Assembly: GCA_029259635.1 (NCBI GenBank)
Contig: JAJDEU010000019.1
Span: 41,404-105,403, forward strand
Length of the DNA stretch: 64,000 nucleotides
Direction: 5' to 3'
Source: Planctomycetota bacterium
GTDB lineage: Bacteria > Planctomycetota > UBA1135 > GCA-002686595
This document shows, piece by piece, positions 25,123-35,056 of this stretch. Numbering within the stretch: position 1 is the stretch's first letter; each line of letters opens with the position of its first letter. A program made the translations under genes and the position numbers. The notes below the pieces were generated by a model. That model worked only from the letters and a program-made list of their open reading frames with translations. It did not search any database and was not told the origin of the DNA.

Positions 25123-27372
25123 ATGAGCGCTGCAGAGACTTCACCGGATCGTTCAGCACCTTTGTTCACCGAACGTTCCTCCGGCGGTCTCGCCGGAATG
25201 GGCCTCGGCGACCGGTCTCTTCGCCTACTCCTCCTCCTCGCCTTCGGCCTGCAGCTGCTCAGCTGGAGCAATCTCCACGGCTATCAGCTCGCCGACTCCG
25301 TCGAGTACATGGAACGAGCGCAAGCTCTCGCACGCAGCGAAGAGGTGATCGACTCCGTCTCGATTCGCAGCTTTGGGTTCGTCTCACTCTTCGCGCCGAT
25401 CTTCGCCCTCGCCGATCTCATCGGACTCGAGGACTTCAAGCCCGTCGTCGGTCTGATCCGGCTTCTGCAGATGCTGCTCGGGCTGGAGCTCATTCGGATT
25501 ACGGTTCAGATCGGCGCCCGAATCGCCGGACGACGCGCCGGACTTATCGCCGGACTCGCCATCGCGCTCAATCCCTACTTCCTGCTGTACTCCGTTTCAC
25601 CCGTCAGCGGAATCGCAGCCGGCGTGTGCATCGGACACGCGCTGAACCGACTGATTTTCCGTGCCGATTTCCGCAGTGCCTTTATCGGAGGACTCTGGCT
25701 CGGTGGCGCTCTGCTCGTCGCCTACAAGACCATACTCCTCGCGCTCCCGATGATCGCATTCGTGTTTCTCGCCGACCGTTTCCAGCGTTGGCGCAGTTGG
25801 GTGGGATCGAGCGCGGGCTACGCGGTGGGCATCCTCGGCGCGATCGGTCTCGACAAACTCTGCTACGGCGTCTGGGGCGAGAGCATCGACCTCTATGTCC
25901 GGCAGAACTTCGGACAACTCGCGTCCAGGCTCTGCCTCCAGCTGAAGCTGTGGGATGCCGCAAAGTGGTTTTGGGAATACGCCGGCGGCGTCGAAACGGC
26001 CTACACCGCGAATCCCGAAACCGTACTGGAGATAACGAAGTCGGCACCTAACCCGCTCTATCACCTCCTCAACTTCAACGACTTCCTAGTGTGGCCGCTA
26101 CTGGTGCTCGGCGTTGTCGCCGTGGTTCAAGTCATGAGACGGGGCAATCGTCCCGCCCGTATTTTGACCGCTGTCTTTGCGATCAGCATCGTCGCGGTCA
26201 GCCTGAAGAAGTCCCAAGACTTCCGGCTCTTGTTGCCCCTACTCCCCTGCGTTGGCGTCTTATGCGGGCTGGGCTGGCAGTCCCTCTTCGGACAACGGTT
26301 CGATCAGAAACCGATCTTTGTTCTCGGTGCCGGGCTCATCGTGGCTGGCGGATTTATCGGCTGGAGTCGACTCGGTGAAATCAACGACTCGCGTTACTCC
26401 GGCTATTGGCGAGCGATGGATCGCGTCAATCAAATTGCAGAGCTCACGACCGAACAACGCAAAAGTGGGTCCAAGCTACGAGTCGCGAGCACTTGGCACT
26501 GGGCGGTTTTTCTGCGTGAATCCGCACGAGTAGAGCTCATCAAGATGCCGCATCAACTCGATCGCTGGCCCAACCTGGACTCCGCGTTCCGCGATGACGA
26601 CTTAGAGGCGATCGCCTCGCTCGATATGTTCGTCACCCATCTCGCCGTGCTCCTCGGCTCCGCCGACCTGTTCGACGCGATCAACGCGCAGTTCGAAGTC
26701 GACGCCGTGCTCTATGACCGCGAAGCCTTCGAGAACCTCGGCCCCATTGTCATTTTCAAGCGCCGCTCCGGATCGCGAGGTGCGCTCGCCTTTCAAACCC
26801 GCACGATCGGTACTCGAGCGACGGACTACGCTCGCGAGCACGGGCTCCAACCGGGGCTCGCGCTCTCCACCCCTGATGGCGCCAAAGAAGCCCACGACCT
26901 GCAATTTCTCGGATGGAAGTACGAGGCGCTTCCCGGCGACGGGCACGGTTGGCTCAGCTTGCACTGGCAGAACACCGCCAGCTCACCGACCGGCGAGTAT
27001 CTCATTCGCCCGCGCATTCACACTCAAGTCGTCCCGCAGCCCTGGGAGGAACAGCACCTGCTCGGCCGCAGCTTCTATCCGCCCAAGGCATGGCTCCCGG
27101 GCGAGATTGTGAGCGAAGGCTGGCCGGTCGTTGCCGCCGTCGCGCCCTTCGATTCCGAGCGCTCCTGGCTGCCAATCTATGGAGATCACCCGCCCGGTTC
27201 GACTCTCCCCGCAAGCCTGTGGCTTCGCGTCATCCCCCTTGCGGAGGACGGGTACGAAGCAGCCCCGCTTCTCCCCATGAATGACGATGAAAGTTCGGCG
27301 CCCGATGTTCAGGCCGAGGGGTTTATTCGGCTCGGCGAGTTTGAGCTGATCGTTCCACCTGACCACCGCTAG
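25123..27372 (+). CDS. GT-C family membrane glycosyltransferase
   Basis: The 749-residue protein starts at the ATG at 25123 (MSAAETSPDRS...); the frame upstream lacks any domain support. Ten or eleven transmembrane helices span about residues 27-450. Just after the first helix is GYQLADSVEYMERAQAL, with the acidic residues expected of a GT-C/family-39-like active site in the first periplasmic loop. The last 300 residues form a soluble domain rich in Trp and Pro. GT-C enzymes transfer a sugar from a polyprenyl-phosphate donor on the outer face of the inner membrane. The acceptor is unknown. The gene stands alone between a divergent M23 unit and a convergent multicopper oxidase. Confidence 0.8.
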   Translation: MSAAETSPDRSAPLFTERSSGGLAGMGLGDRSLRLLLLLAFGLQLLSWSNLHGYQLADSVEYMERAQALARSEEVIDSVSIRSFGFVSLFAPIFALADLIGLEDFKPVVGLIRLLQMLLGLELIRITVQIGARIAGRRAGLIAGLAIALNPYFLLYSVSPVSGIAAGVCIGHALNRLIFRADFRSAFIGGLWLGGALLVAYKTILLALPMIAFVFLADRFQRWRSWVGSSAGYAVGILGAIGLDKLCYGVWGESIDLYVRQNFGQLASRLCLQLKLWDAAKWFWEYAGGVETAYTANPETVLEITKSAPNPLYHLLNFNDFLVWPLLVLGVVAVVQVMRRGNRPARILTAVFAISIVAVSLKKSQDFRLLLPLLPCVGVLCGLGWQSLFGQRFDQKPIFVLGAGLIVAGGFIGWSRLGEINDSRYSGYWRAMDRVNQIAELTTEQRKSGSKLRVASTWHWAVFLRESARVELIKMPHQLDRWPNLDSAFRDDDLEAIASLDMFVTHLAVLLGSADLFDAINAQFEVDAVLYDREAFENLGPIVIFKRRSGSRGALAFQTRTIGTRATDYAREHGLQPGLALSTPDGAKEAHDLQFLGWKYEALPGDGHGWLSLHWQNTASSPTGEYLIRPRIHTQVVPQPWEEQHLLGRSFYPPKAWLPGEIVSEGWPVVAAVAPFDSERSWLPIYGDHPPGSTLPASLWLRVIPLAEDGYEAAPLLPMNDDESSAPDVQAEGFIRLGEFELIVPPDHR

Positions 27373-27588
27373 AGACTCTCGCCCGTCGCGGCAAGAGGCC
27401 GCATGGACTCCGAGTTGAGTCTTGGTGCTCGAGCCTTACCGGAGCATCGAGCTGTGCTGGGACCCGCTGGCCTCAGGTCTCCTCGCAGTGGCTCGATCCT
27501 CGGTGCCCGTCTGCACTGGGCTCGGAGAGGAGGAACCCGCGCCACGAGCCAGGCGAGTTCGCGTGTGGCGGCAAACGAATTAAAGAAA

Positions 27589-27626
27589 AGCGGCGGGGCT
27601 CAGGACAAATCCCGAACCCCGCCGCT
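27589..27626 (-). terminator. Terminator of the multicopper oxidase gene (possibly bidirectional)
   Basis: A 10-bp perfect GC stem pairs AGCGGCGGGG at 27589-27598 with CCCCGCCGCT at 27617-27626 across an 18-base loop. On the minus strand it is followed by a T-rich run (CTTTTCTTTAATT), making it a Rho-independent terminator 19 bases after the oxidase stop. It lies between convergent genes and could also stop transcription from the GT-C gene. Confidence 0.8.
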
Positions 27627-27644
27627 GTCTGTTATCAACTAGGT

Positions 27645-29765
27645 CTACAGCTGACGAGTGCGGAGCGCATTCGATGTGTAGAAATTGACGGTGTCCTCGG
27701 TCAGGAGGTACTGCCAGAAGATGTCCAGTCCGACCGGGAAGGTAGCGGGCCAGGTGTAGCTCCGATTGACCTTGCCGTTTGCAGGAACAACTCTCGGGCC
27801 GATGAAGTAGTCAAACGCCGGAAGGATGAAGCCATCCGGAATCAGCATCACATCCTGGGTGAGACCGATAGCCAGATAGCTCAGAGCACCGGGAAGTGCA
27901 CCTTCGAGCCTGATCGCGAGCGGCGTGTTTGCAGTCGCGGTACCAAGCGCGAAGAGGTAAGAGCGGCCCCCGAGGGAGTCGGTCGTACCACCGCCGAGGT
28001 TGGCGAACGGGTCGGTCGGGTCAAAGATCTCGAAGAAGCCCATCATGCCACGTGAGGCGTGCTCAAGAATGTGGCAGTGGAAGAGGTATCCACCTGAGGT
28101 TGTTTCCGTGGGCCAACGACCCGCAGCGGCGAGTGTTCCTTCGCGCCCCGTGTCATCGATGTGCATCAAAGCACGAAGCACAGTGTTACTCGAGCCCTTC
28201 GCGCCCGTCCGTGCCGGAACCAAGACCGTGTCTTTGTTCTCCAGCGTCAACGGGAACTCGGTGAAGTTGTTCGCCGGGGTCACCATGTCGAAGTACTGCG
28301 TCTCATACCACTGGAACGCAAAACCATGGGTGTGGAACGGGTGGTCACCGTGCGAGAGGTTCTTGACCTCCCAAAGAACGGTGTCGCCAATCTCGAAGTC
28401 AAAGGCATCGAGGCTGGTCATCTTCTTCATCGGAACCGGACCGCTGCCGTTCATCTGAGCGAAGAAGATCACGTCGCCCGCGGCGTCCGGAGCGGCGTGC
28501 CCAAGAGTAACCGTGACGGTCTTATCGACGTCCGCGAGTTGAAGCGGCACGTAGGCCTCTGGATTCAGGTTCACCGGGGGCTCGTAGTATGGAGCACCGG
28601 GGTCGGCACCAAACAACTGCATGTCGAACAAGCGGACCGTGTCCTTGAATCCGTCGAGGGGGTCATCGCCAAGACCGATGGTTCCGTCAGGCTTGTAGAA
28701 AGCGACGTGATCTCCGCGTGCCCAGTCCCACTGGTCCACTTGCAAGAGTTCGCCGGGATCTCCCCAGGGGGTGAAGATCGTTTCCATGCGCTCGCCCGGA
28801 ACGAGGAGAATTCCGCGGAAGTCTTCAAAGATGAAGTGGTCCACGGTGGGAATCACTTCAACCACACGACTGCGGAGCTCCCGCTTAGTGAGGAGACCTC
28901 GGTCTCCAGCGATTTTGAAGACCGGGCCGGTCCAGCGAGCATCGATCGGATCCACCGCCGTGTTGCCGATTTCTGCCGGATAGGTCTGGTAGTACTTTCC
29001 GAGGTCCATCCGCATGAAGGTGGAGTTGGAGACGTTGAGGTTGTACCACCTCTGGGGTCCACCATTGTTTACCGGTAGCGGAGCCCTCGTCGAGGCTTGC
29101 TTACCGTTGATCAGGTTGACGTTTCCCGTGCGACCGGACAGCTGATAAATCGACCGGACGAGCGGATCCGACTCCGAGAAGGTGTCGAGAATTCCGGTGG
29201 TTTCGTCAATCCGGATATCGTCGAAGATCATCCAGTGCTCTTTGCCCTGGATGTCGAGAAAGCGCTCTGCTCTCGCATCTCGAACCAAGATCGGGCCGTA
29301 AAGACCGTGCTCGACCATTACGTCCGTGCGGACGTGCGGGTGATACCACTTGATGCCCGGAGTGAGCATTTCGAACTGGTACGTGAACGTTCCGCCATCC
29401 GGAATGGTCAACTGTGAAATATGACTGCCGTCCATGTCGGCGGGCGCGTCCACGCCGTGCCAGTGAATGGTGGTGTCTTCGCCGAGGTTGTTCGTGAAGT
29501 TCACTCGGAGGGTTTCTCCAAGATTCATATCGATGAACGGACCTGGGATCTGGCCGTTGTACGCAAAGGCCTGCGTATTAACGCCCGGTATGAACTGCCA
29601 AACGACCGGAGCGGCCGTCAGGTTGATCTCGAAAATGTCCGGATCGGGATTGATGTCTACCGCTGGCGCGGGATCCCAGATGGGGCCGAAGTCGCCTTGA
29701 GCGAACGCGGAATTGCCCGCGGCTACGCTCAGTGCGCCGATGAGAAGGAACCTACTAATCTGCAT
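27645..29765 (-). CDS. Secreted multicopper oxidase
   Basis: The 706-residue precursor starts at the ATG at 29765, with GGAG seven bases upstream, and has a Sec signal peptide ending SAFAQ. All four copper-binding motifs are visible: HWH (101-103), HPH (142-144), HGDHPFHTHGF and FHCHILEHASRGMM. Together they supply the type 1 Cys/His/Met site and the trinuclear His cluster. Family knowledge: such enzymes oxidise phenols or metals (Fe, Mn, Cu) with oxygen. After about residue 600 comes a beta-rich C-terminal module similar in layout to that of the M14 carboxypeptidase. It is monocistronic with its own terminator. The multiheme cytochrome operon ends 1.8 kb away on the same strand, so a metal-redox context is possible but unproven. 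Confidence 0.93.
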   Translation of the reverse strand: MQISRFLLIGALSVAAGNSAFAQGDFGPIWDPAPAVDINPDPDIFEINLTAAPVVWQFIPGVNTQAFAYNGQIPGPFIDMNLGETLRVNFTNNLGEDTTIHWHGVDAPADMDGSHISQLTIPDGGTFTYQFEMLTPGIKWYHPHVRTDVMVEHGLYGPILVRDARAERFLDIQGKEHWMIFDDIRIDETTGILDTFSESDPLVRSIYQLSGRTGNVNLINGKQASTRAPLPVNNGGPQRWYNLNVSNSTFMRMDLGKYYQTYPAEIGNTAVDPIDARWTGPVFKIAGDRGLLTKRELRSRVVEVIPTVDHFIFEDFRGILLVPGERMETIFTPWGDPGELLQVDQWDWARGDHVAFYKPDGTIGLGDDPLDGFKDTVRLFDMQLFGADPGAPYYEPPVNLNPEAYVPLQLADVDKTVTVTLGHAAPDAAGDVIFFAQMNGSGPVPMKKMTSLDAFDFEIGDTVLWEVKNLSHGDHPFHTHGFAFQWYETQYFDMVTPANNFTEFPLTLENKDTVLVPARTGAKGSSNTVLRALMHIDDTGREGTLAAAGRWPTETTSGGYLFHCHILEHASRGMMGFFEIFDPTDPFANLGGGTTDSLGGRSYLFALGTATANTPLAIRLEGALPGALSYLAIGLTQDVMLIPDGFILPAFDYFIGPRVVPANGKVNRSYTWPATFPVGLDIFWQYLLTEDTVNFYTSNALRTRQL

Positions 29766-31044
29766 TCTGGTACTCCAAAAAAAACGGAACGGCTGATCTG
29801 CGAGCAAGACCGCAGCGAGCCACCTGGGAAAGAATCAATGCCCCTACCTGAGTTGTAAGCATTTTCTAATGATTGATCTGCAGAAGCATAGATCAGGTTG
29901 AGCAGGGAGGGGGAACTAGGAGCAAACAATTGCCAATTCTGCCGAATTTTCATCCGGCGCTACCCGGCCGAAAACCTCCGAAATGGATCGATAACGCTCA
30001 GGATAGGCCTATTTCGTCCAAAAGGATCCAAGAACGAACGAGAGGGGCAGGGAGTCAGGCGACGAATTAGAGGAGGACTAGGGCGCCAAAGTTCCCTTAA
30101 TTCCTTTGTAATTCGTTTCTAATCTTGAAAACCTGACGCCGCCGTGACTTGTACGCGTCACGCGAACGCCAGCCCCCCCCTGGAGCAATCGGATCCTGTG
30201 CTGAGGCCTCCGCCTCCGCCGCGAGCAGGCGGTCTTCCCCCTGATGAGTTGGCTGGCGAAAGCGAACAATCGCCGGAGGCTCCTACTCTGACGTCACTTA
30301 GCGCTGCGCTCGACTCCAAACCGAGGCGATTTCGCCCGGCTAGGACCTTCGAAGCACAGCCGAGTTCACAGGCTCACCAGCTTGGCAGCGTGCTCCTGGG
30401 GCTCAAGCCCACCTAGATGGCTGCCCAATTCCCACTCTTGCCCACATCCTCACCCAGGGAGCGCGCCTGGCCTGGACAAGAAGCTCCCAGCCTCGCTATC
30501 CTTCAGCAGAGCCCAACGCCTGGAACCATTTCCCCTAGGAGAGCTAGGAACCGATTCCGGGTGACCGTGCGATTTGCCGCGCAAATTGTGAAGGGCTCGC
30601 AACACTCCCTTCTTCCCGTTTCTGTCTTGAACCACCGTAAGCCGTGACCGCGTCCTCCAACGCGGTTCCCCGCAGAGCTCAGCTTGGAGCTCGTCCCACC
30701 CATCGGGCTCCTTTGGCCGCCGGCTGTTCCGTGCGTCGAGCTACGCTCCGCCGTTCCCCCTCCGCGCTCAAAGAGGCGCCGAGCGGATTCGTTCTTCCCG
30801 TGACGGCTCTCACTGCCATGAAAGCGATGAGCGTCTGTTGCTCCGCTCTCACCCATACAACGTCGATAGTGGCCGCCCTTCAGGGCGACAAAGCCATCGG
30901 CGTTTCTCTCCGCGAAGCCCACTCAGGGCCGAGCACTCTCTGATTTTACTAGCCTGATGATCCGCGTATCGAGCCGTTCCGTTGTTTGGAACAGGTACCT
31001 GAACGCAGACCTGACTGCAGACAACGAAAAGGAAACTATCACTC
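29766..31044. other. 1.28-kb gene-free region
   Basis: No credible coding sequence, tRNA or known RNA was identified. The sequence is GC-rich and full of short inverted repeats (for example GCCTCC near 30205 with GGAGGC near 30277). The oxidase promoter should lie near 29766-29900. The RRM gene promoter and leader should lie in the last 100 bases, including AAGGA at 29-33 of the 31000s (11 bases before the ATG). The length is unusual for this compact window, so a structured RNA or decayed gene is possible. Confidence 0.5.
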
Positions 31045-31365
<321 letters not shown>

Positions 31366-31475
31366 ATCCAGCCCCTCCAGCACCCCCCCCAGCAGTCGCG
31401 AATTCAACCGTGAATCGCTGCTAGAAAGATCCCTCCAGTATCGCTCTCTTGAGTGAACGGAACGGGAACCAACGA

Positions 31476-31513
31476 AGAGGGCCGCGAGCATCTGCTCGCG
31501 GCCCTCTTTCTTT
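31476..31513 (+). terminator. Rho-independent terminator of the RRM gene
   Basis: A 14-bp perfect stem pairs the arm starting AGAGGGCCGCGAGC at 31476 with GCTCGCGGCCCTCT ending at 31507, across a four-base loop, and is followed by TTCTTT on the plus strand. It sits between the RRM gene and the convergent end of the cytochrome operon. On the minus strand the tail is only moderately T-rich, so termination there is less sure. Confidence 0.85.
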
Positions 31514-31537
31514 GGACAGCCGTCGGCTCCGCTGCAT

Positions 31538-34309
31538 TTAAGGATCCGGAACGAAATCGCTCGCGTCGCCTTGAGTGTCTCCGTTGGCGTCGATCCACGA
31601 GTTCAACACGATCCCGATACTCGGATTCGGGTTCGTCAGCCGGTCGATCAGAGTCGCTCCGAGCGGGCCGGAGAGCTGCGGATTGTCCGCTCCATCTCGC
31701 TGATTGGGCAAGACGACAGGATCCAGCATCGCGTGATTGCTCGAGCCCTTGGAATCCCCGGCCGCGTCCACCAACCGGTCGAGGTCGTAGACGGCCGCGC
31801 CGATGCCGCCGATCGCGAAATTGTCTTTTGGCGACGTTCCATCACACCCGACTCGATTGTCATCGTCATCCAGTGGATTGACGGGACACCCGTGCTCGTC
31901 GAACAAGAACAATCCGGTTCCGAGCCCCGCCACCATGTGCACCCACAACGGCGAGTTGAGCTGATTGCCCGTGTTCGACCCGATGTGCGTCTTGAGCAAC
32001 GGGAAATTCAGATTGCCGAGGTTTCCCGTAGCTAGCGCGTTTCGATGGTTGGTGTAGTCCGCACCGAAGTTCGTCAGACCTTCGTCCGTCAAGTGACACG
32101 ACACGCAATAGCGGGGTCCCTCGTTATCCGCGTCGACGCGTCCCCGAATAGAGTGAGGCATCATCACGTTGTGGCTGAGCGATGCCAATCCCGTCACAGG
32201 ATCGTTCCCCTTACCGTTGCGATCACTGAACGTGAAGATCTTCGAGTCGACATCGTTCAAGTCTTCGTACTGAAAGAAGACATCGGTGTTCGCGATGATC
32301 GGCTCGATGAGATTCTTCGGGCCAATGCCTAGCTGGAATGGAACTGGAGTCTGATAGACAAAATCTGCGTTGGCCTGATCGAACACGATCCTCTGCCCCG
32401 TGATATTACTGACCAGATTCTTATTGTTGTCGTCGTACTCACCGCCGAGGTGACACCCGATACACGAGTTCGTCCACGATGAGTGGCAGGACGCACAGCT
32501 CATGCTATCCGTGTGTGCAAAACCCGTTGCGGCCTGCCCAGTCTGCCTGGGACCAATACCGGTTCCCGTTATGCCGTCATTTCGCCCCATGGCGTAAGAG
32601 GCCTTGTCGGTGTAGATCGCCTCGCCCGTGAAGGGATTGAGCTTTCCACTATCTGTCACCGTGTCGCGAGTCTGCGAGATGTAGTGCTTCACTCCCGTCA
32701 GACGGCTGTACATGAAGTAGTCGCTGCCCTCTTTCACGACGTGCGGGATCGGATTTCCCTCCCGGTCGACTCCGATATCAGCCGTCTCACCGTTGTAGGC
32801 GATTCCAGACATGGTCTGCGCGTAGGTATTGATCGAGCCGTGACAGCTCTCGCACTCGATCGTCACGCCCTGCTCTTGCCGACTGTAAATCGTCTCGCTC
32901 GTCTTGCCGGGCACATAGCCCCCGTGCAAGTCGGTACTCCCGTGACAATCGATGCAGCCCATGCCAGCGTCGTAGTGAACGTCGGCTGGGGTATCGTCGC
33001 GGCCGTCTCCGTCGTAGTCCTCCATTAAGAGGTACTGCTGAGCTCGCCGGCCATTGAACGTGTTGTTCCCCACGACCGGATCAAACAATCTCTCATCGTT
33101 CGCCGTCGTCTGAAAGCTGACGGGATCGGCGGGATACTGATGCCGTCGGCGGACATCTTCGTTTTGATCCAACCGGATGCCCCAATATTGCATCACTGTT
33201 CGATTAGAACCCTGATGACAGCCAGCGCAGGCATAGTCATTGATTCCCTGCACAAACTCTCCGCTCGGCAACGTCTTCGCCACGCTCGTAATCAGGTGCC
33301 TGGCGATATGCGGTTGCTCGGGTGCATCAATATCGTCCGGGTCGGCAGGCTCAAACAGGTTGACGTTCGGATCGCCGCTGCGACTCCGTCCGTCCAAGCT
33401 GTACTGCATGTGGCAAGCCGTGCAACCGGATGACCGGAAGTCGCCATAGCGATTGTTCGCTCCGGCGCTACCCAGGTGGCAGTCCCCGCACGTAAAGGCC
33501 ACTTGCTCGTTATAGAGATTGGCGAGCGGCGATCCTGTGATCACCTGATTGTTAGCAAGCTGGTCGTTCGCCAGGTCCGGCGAGTTGTACAGCGCGTTGT
33601 TGTGAATCGCAGTGGCTGTCACGTCGCCAAACGCGCTGAAGACCGGCATCTCGATAACCTGATCGACAACACCAACTGCGGCGGCGTCGAAGGTGTAGTC
33701 GTTGTCGATAACGTCGCGAAACGCGAGATCTGCCGCTGTGTCTTCGAACAAGCCCTGGTGTGAGGGAATCGCGTTGTCCACGCCGATGGCAAACATCGCT
33801 CCCGAGAAGACGCCCGCTTCCGTCGCCAACAAGCTCCCGTTCACACACTCCGCGTGTCCGCTGTGGCACTGCCCGCATGAGCGCGACTGCGTTACCACGC
33901 GCAGATCTCCAGGATTGATGAACTGCAAGTAATCGATCGGCGAGTAAGTCACGCCATCCACGGTGTAGTCCGCGAACTTGTCGATTCCCGTAAGCGTCAA
34001 TCGATTGAAGTAAGCCACCGCGTCGACCTGCTGCTTTGCGTCTTCGCCGATCTCCGGCGGCGGTGGAATATGGCTCGTCAAAGCGTCCACCCCATCGGGA
34101 TTGCCGCCGTGGCAAGTGGTACAGAGCAACTGGGCTGCTCCGGTGAACGGATGCGGGTTTTCCAAGCCCGGCCCTGCGAAGTCGTTAGCCGTCGAGCCGT
34201 TGTGGCACGTCATGCAAGACTCCGCAGTGTTGTCCACACTGCGACTGCATGCCGTCGCGAAAATCGCGACGAGCAAAGCGAATACTGTAATTGCGTCGAT
34301 CTTCCTCAT
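31538..34309 (-). CDS. Eleven-heme c-type cytochrome lipoprotein
   Basis: The 923-residue protein starts at the ATG at 34309, preceded by AAGGGG, and has a lipoprotein signal with lipobox FATAC. A longer frame to 34372 lacks support. Eleven CXXCH heme sites are present (CMTCH, CTTCH, CGQCH, CGDCH, CTACH, CAGCH, CIDCH, CESCH, CASCH, CIGCH, CVSCH), most in the first 650 residues. Asp-rich segments such as EDYDGDGRDD and DDDDNR may bind calcium. I do not recognise a named family; size and lipid anchor resemble surface decaheme cytochromes such as MtrC/OmcA only in outline. As the last gene of the porin-cytochrome operon it is a candidate terminal, surface-exposed electron donor or acceptor (inference). 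Confidence 0.9.
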   Translation of the reverse strand: MRKIDAITVFALLVAIFATACSRSVDNTAESCMTCHNGSTANDFAGPGLENPHPFTGAAQLLCTTCHGGNPDGVDALTSHIPPPPEIGEDAKQQVDAVAYFNRLTLTGIDKFADYTVDGVTYSPIDYLQFINPGDLRVVTQSRSCGQCHSGHAECVNGSLLATEAGVFSGAMFAIGVDNAIPSHQGLFEDTAADLAFRDVIDNDYTFDAAAVGVVDQVIEMPVFSAFGDVTATAIHNNALYNSPDLANDQLANNQVITGSPLANLYNEQVAFTCGDCHLGSAGANNRYGDFRSSGCTACHMQYSLDGRSRSGDPNVNLFEPADPDDIDAPEQPHIARHLITSVAKTLPSGEFVQGINDYACAGCHQGSNRTVMQYWGIRLDQNEDVRRRHQYPADPVSFQTTANDERLFDPVVGNNTFNGRRAQQYLLMEDYDGDGRDDTPADVHYDAGMGCIDCHGSTDLHGGYVPGKTSETIYSRQEQGVTIECESCHGSINTYAQTMSGIAYNGETADIGVDREGNPIPHVVKEGSDYFMYSRLTGVKHYISQTRDTVTDSGKLNPFTGEAIYTDKASYAMGRNDGITGTGIGPRQTGQAATGFAHTDSMSCASCHSSWTNSCIGCHLGGEYDDNNKNLVSNITGQRIVFDQANADFVYQTPVPFQLGIGPKNLIEPIIANTDVFFQYEDLNDVDSKIFTFSDRNGKGNDPVTGLASLSHNVMMPHSIRGRVDADNEGPRYCVSCHLTDEGLTNFGADYTNHRNALATGNLGNLNFPLLKTHIGSNTGNQLNSPLWVHMVAGLGTGLFLFDEHGCPVNPLDDDDNRVGCDGTSPKDNFAIGGIGAAVYDLDRLVDAAGDSKGSSNHAMLDPVVLPNQRDGADNPQLSGPLGATLIDRLTNPNPSIGIVLNSWIDANGDTQGDASDFVPDP

Positions 34310-34396
34310 AACCCCTTGCTGTGTGACACCCGCTTCCCTTGGGTCAAACAGCGTCCCTCCATCTCTCAACAAAAAATAAATGCCGAAGTGAAATCA

Positions 34397-35056
34397 TCAC
34401 TGCGTCTCCACCTGATTCCATCGCGTCGGCATGTGGCATCGATCGCAACGATCGATGAGCCCAAGGCCAAAGTGATTGGGATTGTTTGCTCTTGCTAAAT
34501 CGTCTCGGTGACAAGTCACGCACTCCGAACTCGTCGGAGTAAAGCGCCCGACCTCGGCGCCTTGGTGACAGTTCCGGCAAGACGTCGCCGCGTGAACACC
34601 GTCCAGGGAGAATCCTGTTCGGTTGTGCATGGCGACTTGGTTTCGGGGCCGCCAGGTCTGCTCGTTGTGACAGCTGTCACAGCGCGTCCCCAGAGTTCCG
34701 ATGTGAATGTCTTCGTGACAACCCGCGCATCCTTGCTCCACGAAGGTTGCAACCTCGCCGCGATCGTTATGACAGCGCAAGCACTGCGCTTGATCGTGAG
34801 CCCCGTTGAGTACCACGCCGGTCTCGGCTTCGTGGTCAAACGTGAATCCTTCGACGAGGGTCTGCCAGTCTCCGCCGACATGACACGAATCGCACTGCAG
34901 CGGAAAACTGTCATGAGCGATTACCGGACCGAGCTCGTCTCGCCATCCGTTCTTTATTCGGGGATAGCTCGTCACGCATGCAACCATCACATACGCGGCG
35001 AAAGCCACTCCGATCCACAGGTGTCGGCTCCGATTCTGGTTCGATTGGCTCATCAT
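34397..35056 (-). CDS. Seven-heme c-type cytochrome (cytochrome c3/c7-like)
   Basis: The 219-residue protein starts at the ATG at 35056, which overlaps the porin stop as TGATG; an alternative ATG lies at 35053. One membrane segment (about 12-28, LWIGVAFAAYVMVAC) serves as signal anchor or lipoprotein signal with Cys at its end. Seven CXXCH sites follow (CDSCH, CLRCH, CAGCH, CDSCH, CRNCH, CVTCH, CDRCH). They are separated by the class III pattern of a distal His such as FDHEAETG, GVHAATSC and DIHIG that can give bis-His heme ligation. It would act in the periplasm or attached to the outer membrane, probably between the 23-heme protein, the barrel and the 11-heme lipoprotein. Confidence 0.9.
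   Translation of the reverse strand: MMSQSNQNRSRHLWIGVAFAAYVMVACVTSYPRIKNGWRDELGPVIAHDSFPLQCDSCHVGGDWQTLVEGFTFDHEAETGVVLNGAHDQAQCLRCHNDRGEVATFVEQGCAGCHEDIHIGTLGTRCDSCHNEQTWRPRNQVAMHNRTGFSLDGVHAATSCRNCHQGAEVGRFTPTSSECVTCHRDDLARANNPNHFGLGLIDRCDRCHMPTRWNQVETQ

Noticed and set aside
27403..27642. 79-codon open frame between the GT-C and oxidase genes.
   Set aside because: It spans the terminator hairpin, is Arg/Ser/Ala-rich and lacks a ribosome site.
30630..30917. Minus-strand words resembling RNase P RNA landmarks (AGAGAAACGCCGATGGC, GGGTGAGAG with hairpin, GGCCAAAGGAG, CGGCTTACGG) in the right order.
   Set aside because: The universal core (GAGGAAAGTCC and ACAGAACCCGG words) is missing and the P4 helix cannot be formed between the candidate ends. 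A covariance-model search would settle it; a strong hit would reverse this.
30144..30943. Several short open frames in the gene-free region.
   Set aside because: They have low-complexity Pro/Ser/Arg translations, no ribosome sites and none overlapping a recognisable motif.
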